Shown: positions 45,434 to 58,247, counted from the first letter of the stretch. The stretch: 64,000 nucleotides of DNA from Charina bottae (GCA_023362775.1 JALMGJ010000003.1:79218355-79282354), one strand, 5' to 3'. The notes: generated from the letters alone by a model not told the origin. Program-made: numbers and translations.

Positions 45434-45760
45434 AGGCAGTCCTCATTGAACAACCGCTAGTTCAGCAACCATTCTAAGTTATGATGGCACTGAACGAGAG
45501 GGACTTATGATGGGTCCCTGTAGTTGCAGGCATTACAGCATCCCTGCAGTCACATGATTGCAATTCGGGTACTTGGCAACCAGCTCACAACTACAATGTT
45601 GCAGCATCCCATGGTCACATGATCACCATTTGCAACCTTCACTGCCAACTTCCAACAAGCAGAGTCAATGGGGAAGCTGGCAAGAGGTTGCAAATGGTGA
45701 TCACATGACTGCAGGATGCTGCGACCACATGGGATTTGCCTAATGACGGCAACTGGGACA
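45434..45760 (+). mobile_element. Tigger/mariner-like MITE fragment
   Basis: The left end is caggcagtcctcattgaaca preceded by TA (tacaggcag). The interior has repeated blocks gatggcactgaac, tgcagcatcccatggtcaca and gtcaatggggaagctggcaa, then gcaaatggtgatcacatgac and catgggatttgcctaatgac. This order matches a common squamate repeat whose ends read caggtagtcctcgacttac. The right terminus is missing. Family placement is from memory. Confidence 0.55.
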
Positions 45761-46028
45761 CCCTATTTCTATTTCCCAAAGGAAGCACAAATAATGGAGG
45801 GAGCATTTCTCCTTTTACCCAGAATTCATACATCAAATGAGAACTCCATTTGTTCATTTGTCCACCTTTGGGTATCAGGATATTCATATGCCCCTGATGA
45901 ACCAGTTGCAGTTGCAATAAGAAATCTTCTCATGTGGTTCTATCTTTCATCTATCTGTCATCTACCTATCATCCATCCATCCATCCAATATATAGATCCA
46001 ATTTCAAGACTTCTTGCAGCTTCTAGAT

Positions 46029-46321
46029 CAGTGCTTTCCAAACTGCCGCCGTTGGCGACACACCAACAGCAGCAGTGGCAGAGGTGCGGGGGCGCGTGCA
46101 TGCACGGTGGTGGTGCGGGGGGGGGTGCGCGGCAGCTGTGGCCTCGCTAAAACGCAGAAGTGCTGATGGCGCGCCGCTGCCACCGCCACCATGCACACTG
46201 CCGCCACCGCGCACGCCCCTGCGCTGCCGCTTCGCGCACCTCCACGCTGCTGCTTCGCAACACACTAAACTGTGTGTTGTGACACACTAAAGTGTTGCGA
46301 CTCACAGTTTGGAAAGCTATG
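46029..46321. mobile_element. Complete GC-rich hAT MITE (293 bp)
   Basis: The 8-bp duplication ttctagat (46021-46028 and 46322-46329) flanks inverted termini cagtgctttccaaactg and cagtttggaaagctatg. The interior is very GC- and CpG-rich (ggggcgcgtgcatgcacggt, cgcgcacgcccctgcgctgc) against AT-rich flanks. No coding potential is seen. A short internal palindrome, cactaaactgtgtgttgtgacacactaa in part, lies near the right end. Confidence 0.9.
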
Positions 46322-46329
46322 TTCTAGAT

Positions 46330-48302
46330 GCTATTTTACTGACATAAACCATAAATACTAAAAATGTTCTAGGAAAATTGGAGGAAATACTGTAAGTAAT
46401 TCAACTGCTCTTCCTAAGCTATTATCTGGAAATCAGAATCACACAAAATGTATTATTCTGACCAAAGGAGAAGGCTGTGTTTGCAGTAATTGTACTTCAG
46501 TAAAAGTTATAAAAACATACATCCTAGGGCAATCTATTTCTTAATGCCTTAATCTTTCTATTTCCCATAAAATTTAATATAATATTTCATTGTTCTTAAC
46601 AGGCACCAAATCACCACTGATATTATCAAAACTGCAAAAGAAAAGAATTGGCTGAAAGAAATTTGTGCCTACTTGCAAGAGGAACAGTGACATATCCCTC
46701 TCAACTCTGTGGTTAGAAAACACAATTAAGTGGACCGGAGTGGGGCCTCTAGAAAGAAAATTGGCTGGATAGAAATGTGCAGAATTTAAGCACTCAATGT
46801 GCAAAAATCAATCATTCTCATCCCATTGGGATATGACACTTTGGGGGAAAGTTTGCTTTGTTATCACTCCACTGTAGAGAAGTGTGTGTACAGTGATTCC
46901 TAAGCCAATCAATACACATCTCAGAATGAAAGATTGAAGCCGTCAAAGGCAGGAATGTCCCAGAGATGAGAAATACCCCTGCAAGTTTTTCTTGGCTAGC
47001 TGTCAGTTCTCATCCCAGACTCCTTATTTTGACAAAATGTGACTGCACTATACAATATTTAAGGTGGACACAGCTGTGCTGGGTGATATTTTCCCAGACA
47101 TAAGTGGCTTTCTAGAGAATGGGAAGTACTCTAATAAGTACCATTCATTATTTCCTTCTCCTTTCATTGTTTCTTATTCAGACCCCTGTTTAGGTATTTG
47201 CCTGTCTTTTATGCTACCTACTTATTTTCCCCAATTTCCATCCATGTGAGCCAGGAATTCTGAAGGAGAATTAGGCTAATGCAAGTAAAAATTTCTTCAC
47301 AATTCAGCACCCTAAGAAATATTGTTCTAGGAGTATTTTCAAGGAAACATGAGTATAGGTTTCCTGTAGACTTCCTTCTAAACACTTGGAGGAAGGGGTG
47401 TAAAGGTGGCAGCCACAATGGTGCGAACAAAGCTCTGCCTGTTTTTGTGTGCTTCGTGACATGGTTTTGCAAATACTGCAACTCACCTGTATGCATTAGG
47501 CTTCAGTATCAAGTGAGTAAGGGTGAGAGTTTCATCATGATATCATCATGCAAGCATTGTCATTGTCATCGTGACCTGCTGCACTCACCACAGGATGGGG
47601 GAAAGAAAGCATGCATGGCCCCCTTCTCTTCATGATTTGAAGTCTTTATATTTTTATAGGACACCTTTATAGAATATAAACTGAGCTTCAATTTAACTCT
47701 GCTTTCTTTGCTACAAACTGAAGTATAGAACTGATACCAATTAACTGCTTGATAGCTTTTATTTTTCTGTAGGTTAAGATGACAATTACAGAAATCTGTT
47801 GAGCAGTCAAGAGCAAAGAAGTGAATAAAGATGAAGATAAATAGCTTGTGGGTGCCCAACATTTCCCTGACAAGAATCTCACTTAGTTCTTGAGTAGCAT
47901 GCTGGTAGCTGCCCTTCTAAAAAGGGGGACAAGACAAAAACTGAAGCTTATTTGATTTAGCTGACATTTAAATCTAATAAAATTTAAAATATGTAATATG
48001 ATAACTTTCCAGGCATGTATTTCATAATTCCTCCCTCTGACATTTTTTTTAAAAATTACAATTTGCAAACAATTTATGAAGATCTCTAAGGGCCAGATTA
48101 AATGCTTTCAGGGACCACATTCAGCCCTGAAGCATCTGGTTGTGCATTTCTATATCAAATTACTTTTAGCCATCACATCCACACAGTATTCTTAAGTTGA
48201 TATATCTAACAAGAAAAGATGACAATACTACGTTGCCATACAAAAACTGAAGTTAAAACTTTATTTTATCTGGGGTGATTAACCTTTACCAAATACTTCC
48301 CA
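46330..48302. other. Unassigned sequence
   Basis: No gene or repeat family is recognised. Short open frames (for example 47279-47635) show no domain pattern. Confidence 0.5.
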
Positions 48303-48905
48303 AGTTTGCTGGTTTTTCTTATTTATTATATTTATATACCACTCTCTCAGACTCAGAGCAGTGTACACACAATAAAAGCCCACCTGTATCCTCTCCATAA
48401 AAACAGCAAAAGAATTCATTAAACTGTAAAAATCACTCAGAATCCAGGGGCTGCTAGGTCTAAAAAGCTCAGTTTTAAATGCTTTATGGAATGCCAGAAA
48501 GATAGATACTCAATGGCAGCAACATGTGGCATAGAATGTAGACCACTGCAGAGAAGGCCTGCTTCCTAGTTCACACCCCTCTTACTGCTCTTGGGGGTGG
48601 AATCCTTGGCAGGCCATCCATGGATGTCTCACATTGGAGAGGGAGACCCTGATGTACCTTGGAGTGGTAGAAAACTTTATAAGTGATAACTAGCATCTTG
48701 AATTGGCTTCAGAAACCTACTGGCAGCCAATGCAGTGACCACAAAATAGGGGTTTCTCTACAGTAACAGCATTTTTTTCCTGCTAACTTTTTTTCCCTTG
48801 CTGCCACTTCCAAATTGTCTTCAAAGGCAGGCCCACACAGAACACACAGCAATAATCTAATTACATGGTAATAAGGGCATGAATTACTACCACCAAATTC
48901 CATAA
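48303..48905 (-). mobile_element. Old L2-clade LINE 3' fragment
   Basis: The plus strand begins with a reversed L2 tail (tttatataccactctctcag, actcagagcagtgtacacac). It continues into the reversed ORF2 end: gcagagaaggcctgcttcct corresponds to the SRRRAFS-type block, and tagcatcttgaattggcttc to the FKVL-type region. The sequence aatgcagtgaccacaaaata follows. It is diverged, with many indels. Confidence 0.75.
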
Positions 48906-50214
48906 TTACTACTTATCTTTTCTTTCTGTTGTGCCCTGAACAGTCACTTCCAAAAGTTGGGGGTGAGCAATATTAGTTTCTGCAAGGCTTCCCAGTTATA
49001 ATCTCTTCTTTACGAGTCTGAATCTTCACATGCATATTATCTCATCTAAAAACTGTACTTCTTTAACCACATAATGACACGAGCTCAGAAAATAATTAAA
49101 ATCTTTCTGAAGGTTGCAACCTAGTTCTTCTTCCTTTCTTTTTCCTCTTGTCCTTTATGAAATCAAAGGAGAAAAAAATTTACGAGTTCTCAGCCTGGAT
49201 TCTAAAAAGTTATTACTATGGATGGGAATATTGCCAAAGGAGCATACAATCACACTGACTTACAACTTTTGTCCTCTGCTAAATATTAGGGTTATGGTTG
49301 TTGGAAGAAGAGGGATAGGTTGGAAAATATAAAAACAGAGTGCAAAGTACAAAAGTGCTGCCCTGGCATGAAATAAGTTTTTTTTTAATGGACAATAGTA
49401 ACTCATACTGGGACATTTTTAGAGATAGCCATTTTAGTTGTTTTTCATTCACACTTCACCTTGACCAGAAGTGGGAATGAAAATCCATCCATTTCTATCC
49501 TTCATTGAAAATTTCTTTTCCATTTTTTGGTAGAGGGGCATTTCACAGCCACAAATACCATTCATAATGGCATGAAACACAAAATAATATATTTTTTCTT
49601 TACATGCTACATACAGTATATGTCCATAATATGCATTAGCCACAGGAAGCAACAGGATTAATGCATGGACTATAAAAAGGCGAATTTTTATCTAGCTGAT
49701 CATTTTGTAGGGATATGCAGACTTGGAACTCTGTGCAAGTATAGCACCCCTCTGCTGTTCATCAAAGCAGGCATATTTTTCCAGGCTTCTATGATTGCTT
49801 ATGACTTGCTTTAATGATTCAACTCTTTATGCAACAGTATTTTTTTCCAAGCTAAAATGCACAGAAATCTTGTAAAGGTTATAGCATTTTAATTACTGAA
49901 ATTTATTATATGAAATTGAAGTTTATTACATCAAAAGGGCAGCCAGATACAATGCTTAGCAACATGGAGCAATAATATAAGAACAATAAATCACTTATTA
50001 GAGGATATACCAACATAATCTAGCTGTACATCCCCATATACCCATTTATACTTTAAGATCACTCTGAGACAAAAAATCAAGTTAGATTGATCAGCTAACA
50101 GTCTAGTGGTCAATTTAAAAAGGTGGCCTAGATATCATCTTGAGCTAAACAGTACAGACTGTCATACAAAATGTTGTAACACTGTTTATTATAAAGTCAA
50201 TTTTACCGGATAGT
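48906..50214. other. Unassigned sequence
   Basis: No gene or repeat family is recognised. Confidence 0.5.
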
Positions 50215-50225
50215 AGTAGGGAAAC

Positions 50226-53200
50226 CTCCAGCAAAGGAGATCGTTACCTTGTCGTGGTGCTGGAGCTTGAGCACCTCAATGAAACCATGAGCTAAACCGT
50301 GAAGGGACACCCAAGACGGGAAGGTCGTGGCAGAGAGGTCAGACTAAACACGATCCCTGGGGAAGGTAATGGCAACCCACCCCAGTATTCTTGCCATGAA
50401 AACTAAATGGATCAGTACAACCAAAGATATGTCGGTATACCATCGGAAGATGGGACTCCCAGGTCGGAAGATGGTCAAAATGCTACTGGGGAGGAACAGA
50501 GGATACGTTCAACTAGCCCCAGATGTGATGACGCAGCTAGCTCAAAGCCGAAAGGACGGCTAGCGGCCGACGGTGCTGGTGGTGAACGACGAATCCGATG
50601 TTCTAAAGATCAACACACCATAGGGACCTGGAATGTAAGATCTATGAGCCAGGGCAAATTGGATGTGGTTATTGGTGAGATGTCAAGATTAAATATAAGA
50701 CATTTTAGGTGTCAGTGAACTGAAATGGACTGGAACGGGCCACTTCACATCAGATGACCACCAGATCTACTACTGTGGACAAGAGGACCACAGAAGAAAT
50801 GGAGTAGCCTTCATAATTAATAATCAAGTGGCTAAAGCAGTGCTTGGATAAAATCCAAAAAACGATAGAATTATCTCAATTCGAATTCAGGGTAAGCCAT
50901 TTAACATCACAGTGATCCAAATATACGCCCCAACCACAGATGCTGAAGAAGCAGAAGTAGATCAGTTCTATGAGGATCTGCAGCACCTACTGGATAATAA
51001 ACCAAAAAGAGATGTTATTTTCATTACAGGAGACTGGAATGCTAAGGTGGGTAGTCAGACAACACCTGGAATTACAGGCAAGCATGGTCTGGGAGAACAA
51101 AATGAAGCAGGACATAGGCTGATAGAATTTTGCCAAGACAACTCACTGTGCATAACAAACACTCTCTTCCAACAACCTAAAAGACGACTTTATCCATGGA
51201 CTTCACCAGATGGTCGACACCGAAATCAGATTGACTACATCCGTTGCAGCCAAAGGTGGTGGACGTCTATACAGTCGGTAAAAACAAGACCTGGAGCTGA
51301 TTGTAGTTCAGATCACGAACTTCTTATTGCAAAATTTAGAATCAGACTAAAGAGAATAGGGAAGACCCACAGATCAGTTAGATATGAGCTCACTAATATT
51401 CCTAAGGAATATGCAGTGGAGGTGAAGAATAGATTTAAGGGACTAGATTTAGTAGATAGGGTCCTGGAAGAGCTATGGACAGAAGTTCGCAACATTGTTC
51501 AGGAGGCGGCAACAAAAAACGTCCCAAAGAAAAAGAAAACCAAGAAGGCAAGATGGCTGTCTGCTGAGACACTGGAAGTAGCCCAAGAAAGAAGGAAAGC
51601 AAAAGGCAACAGTGATAGGGGGAGATATGCCCAATTAAATACAAAATTCCAGAGGTTAGCCAGAAGAGATAAGGAATTATTTTTAAACAAGCAATGTGCA
51701 GAAGTGGAAGAAGACAATAGAATAGGAAGGACAAGAGACCTCTTCCAGAAAATTAGAAACATCGGAGGTAAATTCCAGGCAAAAATGGGTATGATCAAAA
51801 ACAAAGATGGTAAGGACCTAACAGAAGCAGAAGAGATCAAGAAAAGGTGGCAAGAATATACGGAAGATCTGTATAGGAAGGATAATAATATTGGAGATAG
51901 CTTTGACGGTGTGGTCAGTGAGTTAGAGCCAGACATCCTGAAGAGTGAGGTTGAATGGGCCTTAAGAAGCATTGCTAATAACAAGGCAGCAGGAGACGAC
52001 GGTATCCCAGCTGAACTGTTTAAAATCTTGCAAGCTGATGCTGTCAAGGTGATGCACGCCATATGCCAGCAAATTTGGAAAACACAAGAATGGCCGTCAG
52101 ATTGGAAAAAATCAACTTATATCCCCATACCAAAAAAGGGAAGCACTAAAGAATGTTCAAACTATTGAACAGTGGCACTTATTTCACATGCCAGTAAGGT
52201 AATGCTCAAGACCTTGCAAGGTAGACTCCAGCAATTCATGGAGCGAGAATTGCCAGAAGTACAAGCTGGGTTTAGAAAAGGCAGAGGAACTAGAGACCAA
52301 ATTGCCAATATCCTCTGGATAATGGAGAAAGCCAGGGAGTTTCAGAAAAACATCTATTTTTGTTTTATTGACTATTCTAAAGCCTTTGACTGTGCGGATC
52401 ATAACAAATTTTGGCAAGTTCTTGGTGGTATGAGGATACCAAGTCATCTTGTCTGCCTCCTGAGGAATCTGTATAAATGACCAAGTAGCAACGGTAAGAA
52501 CAGAGCACGGAACAACAGACTGGTTTAAGATTGGGAAAGGAGTACGGCAGGGCTGTATACTCTCACCCTACCTATTCAACTTGTACGCGGAACACATCAT
52601 GCAACGTGCTGGGCTTGAGGAATCCAAGGCTGGAGTTAAAATCACTGGAAGAAACATTAACAATCTCAGATATGCAGATGATACCACTTTGATGGCTGAA
52701 AGTGAGGAGGAGCTGAGGAGCCTTATGAGGAAGGCGAAAGAAGAAAGTGCAAAAGCTGGGTTGCAGTTAAACCTCAAAAAAACCAAGATTATGGCAACCA
52801 GCTTGATTGACAACTGGCAAATAGAGGGAGAAAAATTGGAGGCAGTGACAGACTTTGTATTTCTAGGCGCAAAGATTACTGCAGATGCTGACTGCAGCCA
52901 GGAAATCAGAAGAGGTCTACTTCTTGGGAGGAGAGCAATAGCAAATCTTGATAAAATAGTTAAGAGCAGAGACATCACACTGACAACAAAGGTCCACATA
53001 GTTAAAGCAATGGTATTCCCTGTAGTAACCTATGGCTGTGAGAGCTGGACCATAAGGAAGGCTGAGCGAAGGAAGATAGATGCTTTTGAACTGTGGTGTT
53101 GGAGGAAAATTCTGAGAGTGCCTTGGACTGCAAGAAGATCAAACCAGTCCATACTCCGGGAGATAAAGCCAGACTGCTCACTTGAGGGAATGATATTAAA

Positions 53201-53445
53201 GGCAAAACTGAAGTACTTTGGCCACATCATGAGAAGACAGGATACCCTGGAGAAGAAGCTGATGCTAGGGAAAGTGGAAGGCAAAAGGAAGAGGGGCCGA
53301 CCAAGGGCAAGATGGATGGATTATATTCTGGAGTTGACAGACTCAACCATGGGGGAGCTGGGGATGGTGACGGCTGACAGGAAGCTCTGGCGTTGGCTGG
53401 TCCATGAAGTCACGAAGAGTCGGAAGCGACTGAATGAATAAACAA
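50226..53445 (+). mobile_element. Full-length BovB/RTE LINE (3' subfamily B)
   Basis: The element is flanked by the 11-bp duplication agtagggaaac (50215-50225 and 53446-53456). Its length of 3.22 kb equals that expected for complete BovB. The 5' end (ctccagcaaaggagatcgtt, tgtcgtggtgctggagcttg) is the usual RTE-type start. The 3' end is gagtcggaagcgactgaatg then aataaa-like bases. The single long frame (endonuclease plus RT) carries two frameshifts and two stops. It is the only full-length autonomous-type LINE here with an undeleted structure. Confidence 0.95.
50600..53441 (+). pseudogene. BovB ORF2 (endonuclease and reverse transcriptase), inactivated
   Basis: Endonuclease blocks: IGTWNVRSMSQGKLD (about 50625-50670), ITVIQIYAPTTDAEE, FITGDWNAKVGSQT (about 51018-51060), RNQIDYIRC and SSDHELLIAKF (about 51306-51335). 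RT blocks: IANNKAAGDDGIPAELFK, FCFIDYSKAFDCADH (about 52360-52400), GVRQGCILSPYLFNLY and RYADDTTLMAES (about 52668-52700). C-terminal blocks are as in the 7725 fragment, ending KSRKRLNE. Lesions: a single-base gain near 50697, a TAA near 50849, a TGA at 52166-52168 (after ECSNY, consistent with CGA decay), and a single-base gain near 52473. An intact enzyme would mobilise BovB and probably Sauria SINEs. Confidence 0.95.
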
Positions 53446-53456
53446 AGTAGGGAAAC

Positions 53457-54865
53457 AAACATTTGCTCTGATTGAACTGGAAATACAACAGGAAGGTTGT
53501 GATTTACTTGGTGTGGTAATTTCCATAGAAGGCACAATAGAGTAAAACTTGGCCAGCATTTTCCATAATTTCCAGTCCAAAAGGGCATGTATGTTCTTTA
53601 TAAGGGATGGTTTGAAATTTGCCCCGTAGGACAGCAGAAGGAACCACATCAAATCTTAATTCTGAAAATGCTTTCCTGTAGTTGGGAAATAAAAGAGAAG
53701 AAAGATGGCTGGCAGGTTTTCCTTGGAGTCAAGTAATTTGCTCTCTAGCTACCTCTGTAAGCCTAATTCTTTTTGGTGAGCTATAACCCTGATTCAGTGC
53801 TTTTGTGCCATTTTAGGTTGCTTGTCAACCCAAGGAAAGTAAGAATTCTAGGAAGAGACCAAGGAAGCCAATCTTTAAAGGTATTGCCTATTTCCTCTAA
53901 ATTGAAAGTTATTGAAGGAGTACATGAGAAATCAAACCACTGAGACCAGTAGTTCCTCACCAATAGTTGACAATAGTTAACTAAACCTGTTTCCATTCCT
54001 TGAAGGCCAATCTCTTGCTGTATGAACTGCATTTGGGACATGCGTAGGCAGCTTAAAATTGCTCTGATGAACTTCTCTTGAACTTATTCAAATGATGTAC
54101 TGTAGCGATAAGGGTCAATTTGTGTATCATAAAAAAAGCTGTGTTAATTGTTTCACCGGAAATAATTTTATGACTGCAGGTATCAGCCTACACCCTTGTG
54201 TGCAGAAGAATTTTGGAATAATTGCTCAGTTCCTTTGATATATCAGCATATTAGATATATACTCCATTTGAATTTTTATACTCCCAAAGAATGGAAACAC
54301 CATTCCAAGTTACTTGGAATATTTTCCTTATTCTATCTTGTGTCCATCAAAGAGCCAATTATGCAATTTTGGCCAAGACCATTATCTTTTTCATTTGATA
54401 ATTTGAAGTGCAGTGCTCACACAAGGTCTGAAGCACATCTTCTAAATCATTTCCAAACGATGCACTGCCTTATCTTTTTTGCAAACTTTGGCTGAAAATC
54501 TAAGAAAGCCAATTTGAAAAAAAATAGCCAATAGATATAATTAAATATGTGTAATTGATTTATTAAACAATTAAACTAAGAGTGTCCTACATGTAATGAT
54601 GGTTCATTAGGAACTAAAATTTTCCATGAGTTGTTGTATTTCATGGGAAAAAGTAGACTACTGTTTTATAAGTGGACATTTTATAGTATTATGGTGAGTC
54701 ATACAATTTAAAGTTGCTTTGGTTGTATAAAAAATCTTCAGGATGAGAAACTGTAATGATTTACACTAAAAAATATCGCATTAGATAACTACATTTCATC
54801 AGCAAGTGAATTAGGCTTCCTGGCTAAAAGGATGACTAATACACCCTAATTATTATATGCTGGAT
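53457..54865. other. Unassigned AT-rich sequence
   Basis: No gene or repeat family is recognised. Confidence 0.5.
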
Positions 54866-54867
54866 AC

Positions 54868-54896
54868 ACACACACACACACACACACACAGTATAT

Positions 54897-54983
<87 letters not shown>

Positions 54984-54991
54984 CGATAGAT

Positions 54992-55053
<62 letters not shown>
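54868..55053. repeat. (CA)n / (GAAA)n / (GATA)n compound microsatellite
   Basis: A (CA)n run (about 54868-54889) is followed, after a few bases, by about twenty-one GAAA units (about 54897-54982). Then come about sixteen GATA units (about 54985-55053). The units are nearly perfect throughout. Confidence 0.96.
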
Positions 55054-55054
<1 letters not shown>

Positions 55055-56864
55055 TTGGCTTCAGTGAGGCTTACAGAGCCTCAAGTGGGTGAAGAATCTT
55101 TCTCTTAATGTCCAAAACTCTTTTCATGAAATTATTGCTTTGATCTTAATTAAATCTACTTGAGAACAGAGCCCAAAGGGCAAAATTGCTTAATTTGCCT
55201 TAGCTTTGCTTCTCCTTCATCTAAGCATAATAAATAAAGACATAGAGAAGAAAAGACACATATAAATAGCTGACATCAAACAGCCACTCTTTAATGCCAT
55301 TCAGATAATGTCATAGCACTCAGTCTTCCTAAATTTAAATTAGCAATGATCAAGTCTGCTCCCTCCTGATGCATCACTTAACCCCATAATCAGAAAATCT
55401 ATTCTATTCTCTTGGCTTAGATTGATGATGTCAGATTGCACTTTTTTTTCCACCAGACAAAACATAATGTAGTGGGAATCAGTCCTCTGTGTGGCTACAG
55501 AATTCTCTATCAAGAATATAATTAATATCACTGACATGTTTGGTAAGTCACACTCACCTACTTTTTTGGATGTGTTAGGATGTCACTAATGAATATTTCT
55601 CACCACAGAATGACTTTCTTCTTAGTCTTAACATCATAGCTATTCATTGCAGATTATCTAAGATGTCATGTATCTAACCATCTATCTGAAATCTCTCCTC
55701 TTGTGTATGTTTTATTTTATGGTAGGAAATGTCATACAATAAAAGAATTAATACTTTTGTAGCCCTTTTATTTGATTTAAGGTGTACTACTTGTTGCACT
55801 GCCATAACCTACACACACGCACGTACGTATGTGTGCATATGTGTGTGTATATACACCCTATTATACACACACACATACATGGAGTTTTACATGAAACAGC
55901 ATCTGTGAATAATTATATTCACATGTGATTTTCCACATCTGCAACATGGACAAGCAGAAGGTTTTTATGGCCCAGGAGTCAACATGAAAACATCTATGAG
56001 GATATATTTAACCAATAAATGTAAACATCTCTATTCAACAATAACAGAGAATATTTCTCTTCTACCTTTCCTGCTTTCCTTCTATCCATCTCCATTGTGG
56101 TACATACCTGAACTGAAAGCAAGATGGCCATCTGTCTTCTTTCTATATGACTCAGTCTCTTTATTTCATTTTGTCCTATCCATTCTCAACCCGTTTGTCT
56201 CCTCCTTTTCTTTTCTCTTCCTTCGTTCTTCTTGCCCAGCTAGATGGCAGCTCATAGCTGCCCTAACCTTCACTCTCTCATACTTTACCCAAGATCAAGG
56301 CCATAAAGAAAATTATATGAATATGTGCATGAAGGACAATTTATTTTCACTTACCTCTTCCTGCCTCTGGAATTGCCTCTACAATTTCTCTCAAACTTCT
56401 ACCTCTGTCCTTCTCTCTTCCCTCTTCTCCTCTTAACTTCTCACCCTATTTACTCAGAGCTTGTGAGGACTATGCTCCCCACCTCCAACACAATATATTA
56501 CCGAAAGTCAGTTGCTTCTAACATCCAGCAAGGTCTGGGGCCAATAATTACCACATAACGACATTACAGTCTAGAAAACAAATCATGATCAAGCTAACCA
56601 GCTTCCTTTTGGTTAAAGGTTGGGTTGCTGCTCTGCAGATGAATGGATTACAATTGACTGTACACATGAGTTGCACATGAGTGATTTGAGTTCAACATGC
56701 AAACATTGCAGCATTTCCAGAATAAAAATATTAATGGTCACTGACATCAATTCTGATTGATTCATTGAATCTGGGTATATCCTTAAATGTTATCTACCTT
56801 GTTGGTTTCTGGGAAATTATTGCCTTGTTTTGTTGCCCCATGTATTGGAGTGTATGTGTGTGCC
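55054..56864. other. Unassigned sequence with a short CA/TG repeat
   Basis: A mixed (CA)n/(TG)n/(AC)n stretch lies at about 55811-55878. The 150-codon frame at 55984-56436 is Ser/Phe/Leu-rich, from pyrimidine-rich sequence, with no recognisable domain. No gene was identified. Confidence 0.5.
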
Positions 56865-56934
<70 letters not shown>

Positions 56935-56936
56935 AT
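56865..56936. repeat. (TATC)n microsatellite
   Basis: About seventeen perfect TATC/CTAT units. Frames across it translate to YLSI repeats and are artefacts. Confidence 0.97.
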
Positions 56937-57258
56937 CTGTTTCAGTTCTAATTCTACAGTTAAGAAAATACACAGCAATCATATTTTAAACACTTGCTTT
57001 TTTCACAAAATACACAGGTACTTACTTTTTTAATGAATATTTACTTATGTGACAAGAACTGTATTGTAAAGCTCAGCACTATAGCTTAGGAACTATGAAT
57101 CAGTTAAGTGTGCTTAAGAATGTAGACCAAATTTAATTCTCTTTTTTTTATATAGTAAATTTTATTAGGTTTCAAGAGAAGAATAAATACTACAAAAAAA
57201 CAAAAAAACTACAAAGAAAGAAAAAAAACTAAAAAAGTTCGGAAACACAGGAGAAATT

Positions 57259-57462
57259 GTGGAGTCCTTGGTGCTCTCTGAGCCTTGTTGTTTTCTTGCA
57301 GACATTTCATTGCCAGGCTAGGCAACATCTTCAGTGCAAAGTTTCACACTGAAGATGTTGCCTAGCCTGGCAATGAAACGTCTGCAAGAAAACAACAAGG
57401 CTCAGAGAGCACCAAGGACTCCACAGTTCAACCATGAGCTACAAATATTCTCTTTGATTGGT
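57259..57462. mobile_element. Penelope-like element inserted as a near-perfect palindrome
   Basis: The reverse-complement arm (57259-57336) and the forward arm (57347-57424) are separated by 10 bases (caaagtttca). They differ at one position (gacattt versus gacgttt). The forward arm continues to the terminus caaatattctctttgatt at about 57445-57462. The block gcctagcctggcaatgaaac is shared with the PLE at 28461-28748. The element lies inside L1-type copy B. A clear target duplication was not resolved. Confidence 0.88.
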
Positions 57463-57605
57463 ACAAGATAATTTTTTCTCAAATTTACAAAAAGATGCGG
57501 CTTCTGACTTTTAACACCAAGCATATACAAAAATTTCCATAATCAATCTCTAACTCTATATTAAACCAAAACACCACATTATTTCTATAAGTCATTCCAC
57601 TTTAA

Positions 57606-57938
57606 AAAGGTAAAGGTACCCCCAGCACATTTGTGCAGTCGTGTCCGACTCTAGGGGCCGGTGCTCATCTCCGTTTGTTAGCCAAAGAGCCAGCGTTGTC
57701 CGAAGACGCTTCCACGGTCATGTGGCCGCATGACACGCGCGGAACGCTGTTACCTACCCACCGAAGTGGTACCTATTCATCTACTTGCATTTGCATGCTT
57801 TCGAATTGCTAGGTTGGCAAGAGCTGGAGCTAGTGCAGGAGCTCACTCCGCACGCAGGGCTAGGGATTCGAACCTCCGAACTTGCAATCTTCCGATCAAC
57901 AAGCCTGGCGTCTTACCCGCTGAGCCACCACGCCCCTT
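57606..57938 (-). mobile_element. Sauria SINE, copy 3
   Basis: Reverse orientation. The plus strand starts with aaggtaaaggtacccccagc (the 3' end) and finishes with cttacccgctgagccaccac (A-box side). A 14-bp duplication, tcattccactttaa, flanks it (57592-57605 and 57939-57952). It interrupts L1-type copy B at a site different from that used by SINE copy 1 in copy A, so these are independent insertions. CpG sites are largely intact. Confidence 0.96.
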
Positions 57939-58247
57939 TCATTCCACTTTAACACATAATAAAAATCACTAAGTACGGTTATTCCTCCCCCTTATATTAA
58001 AATAAAGAAAAAAAGTTCATATAAACCTCCTAAATATCTTTCTCCCCTCCAGAAGATAAAATATATTTAACTATTCCCTTCCTACCACTATAATCAAATT
58101 TAAAAGGACGTAAGTTGTCTGCTATTATACTTAATAGTACAACAATTTTAATAATCCCAATCTTAATAAACCCAAAACACAATGCCAATTCAAAACAGTA
58201 AATCCAAATCTTTAAAGGCAAATAGCATCCACCAAATCCTTAAAGCA

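Noticed and set aside
47279..47635. 118-codon open frame containing several Cys and His
   Set aside because: The Cys/His spacing does not match a zinc-finger pattern, and the reverse strand is equally open.
55984..56436. 150-codon open frame as a possible membrane protein
   Set aside because: Hydrophobic composition comes from a pyrimidine-rich tract. No splice context, repeated family or recognisable topology supports a gene.
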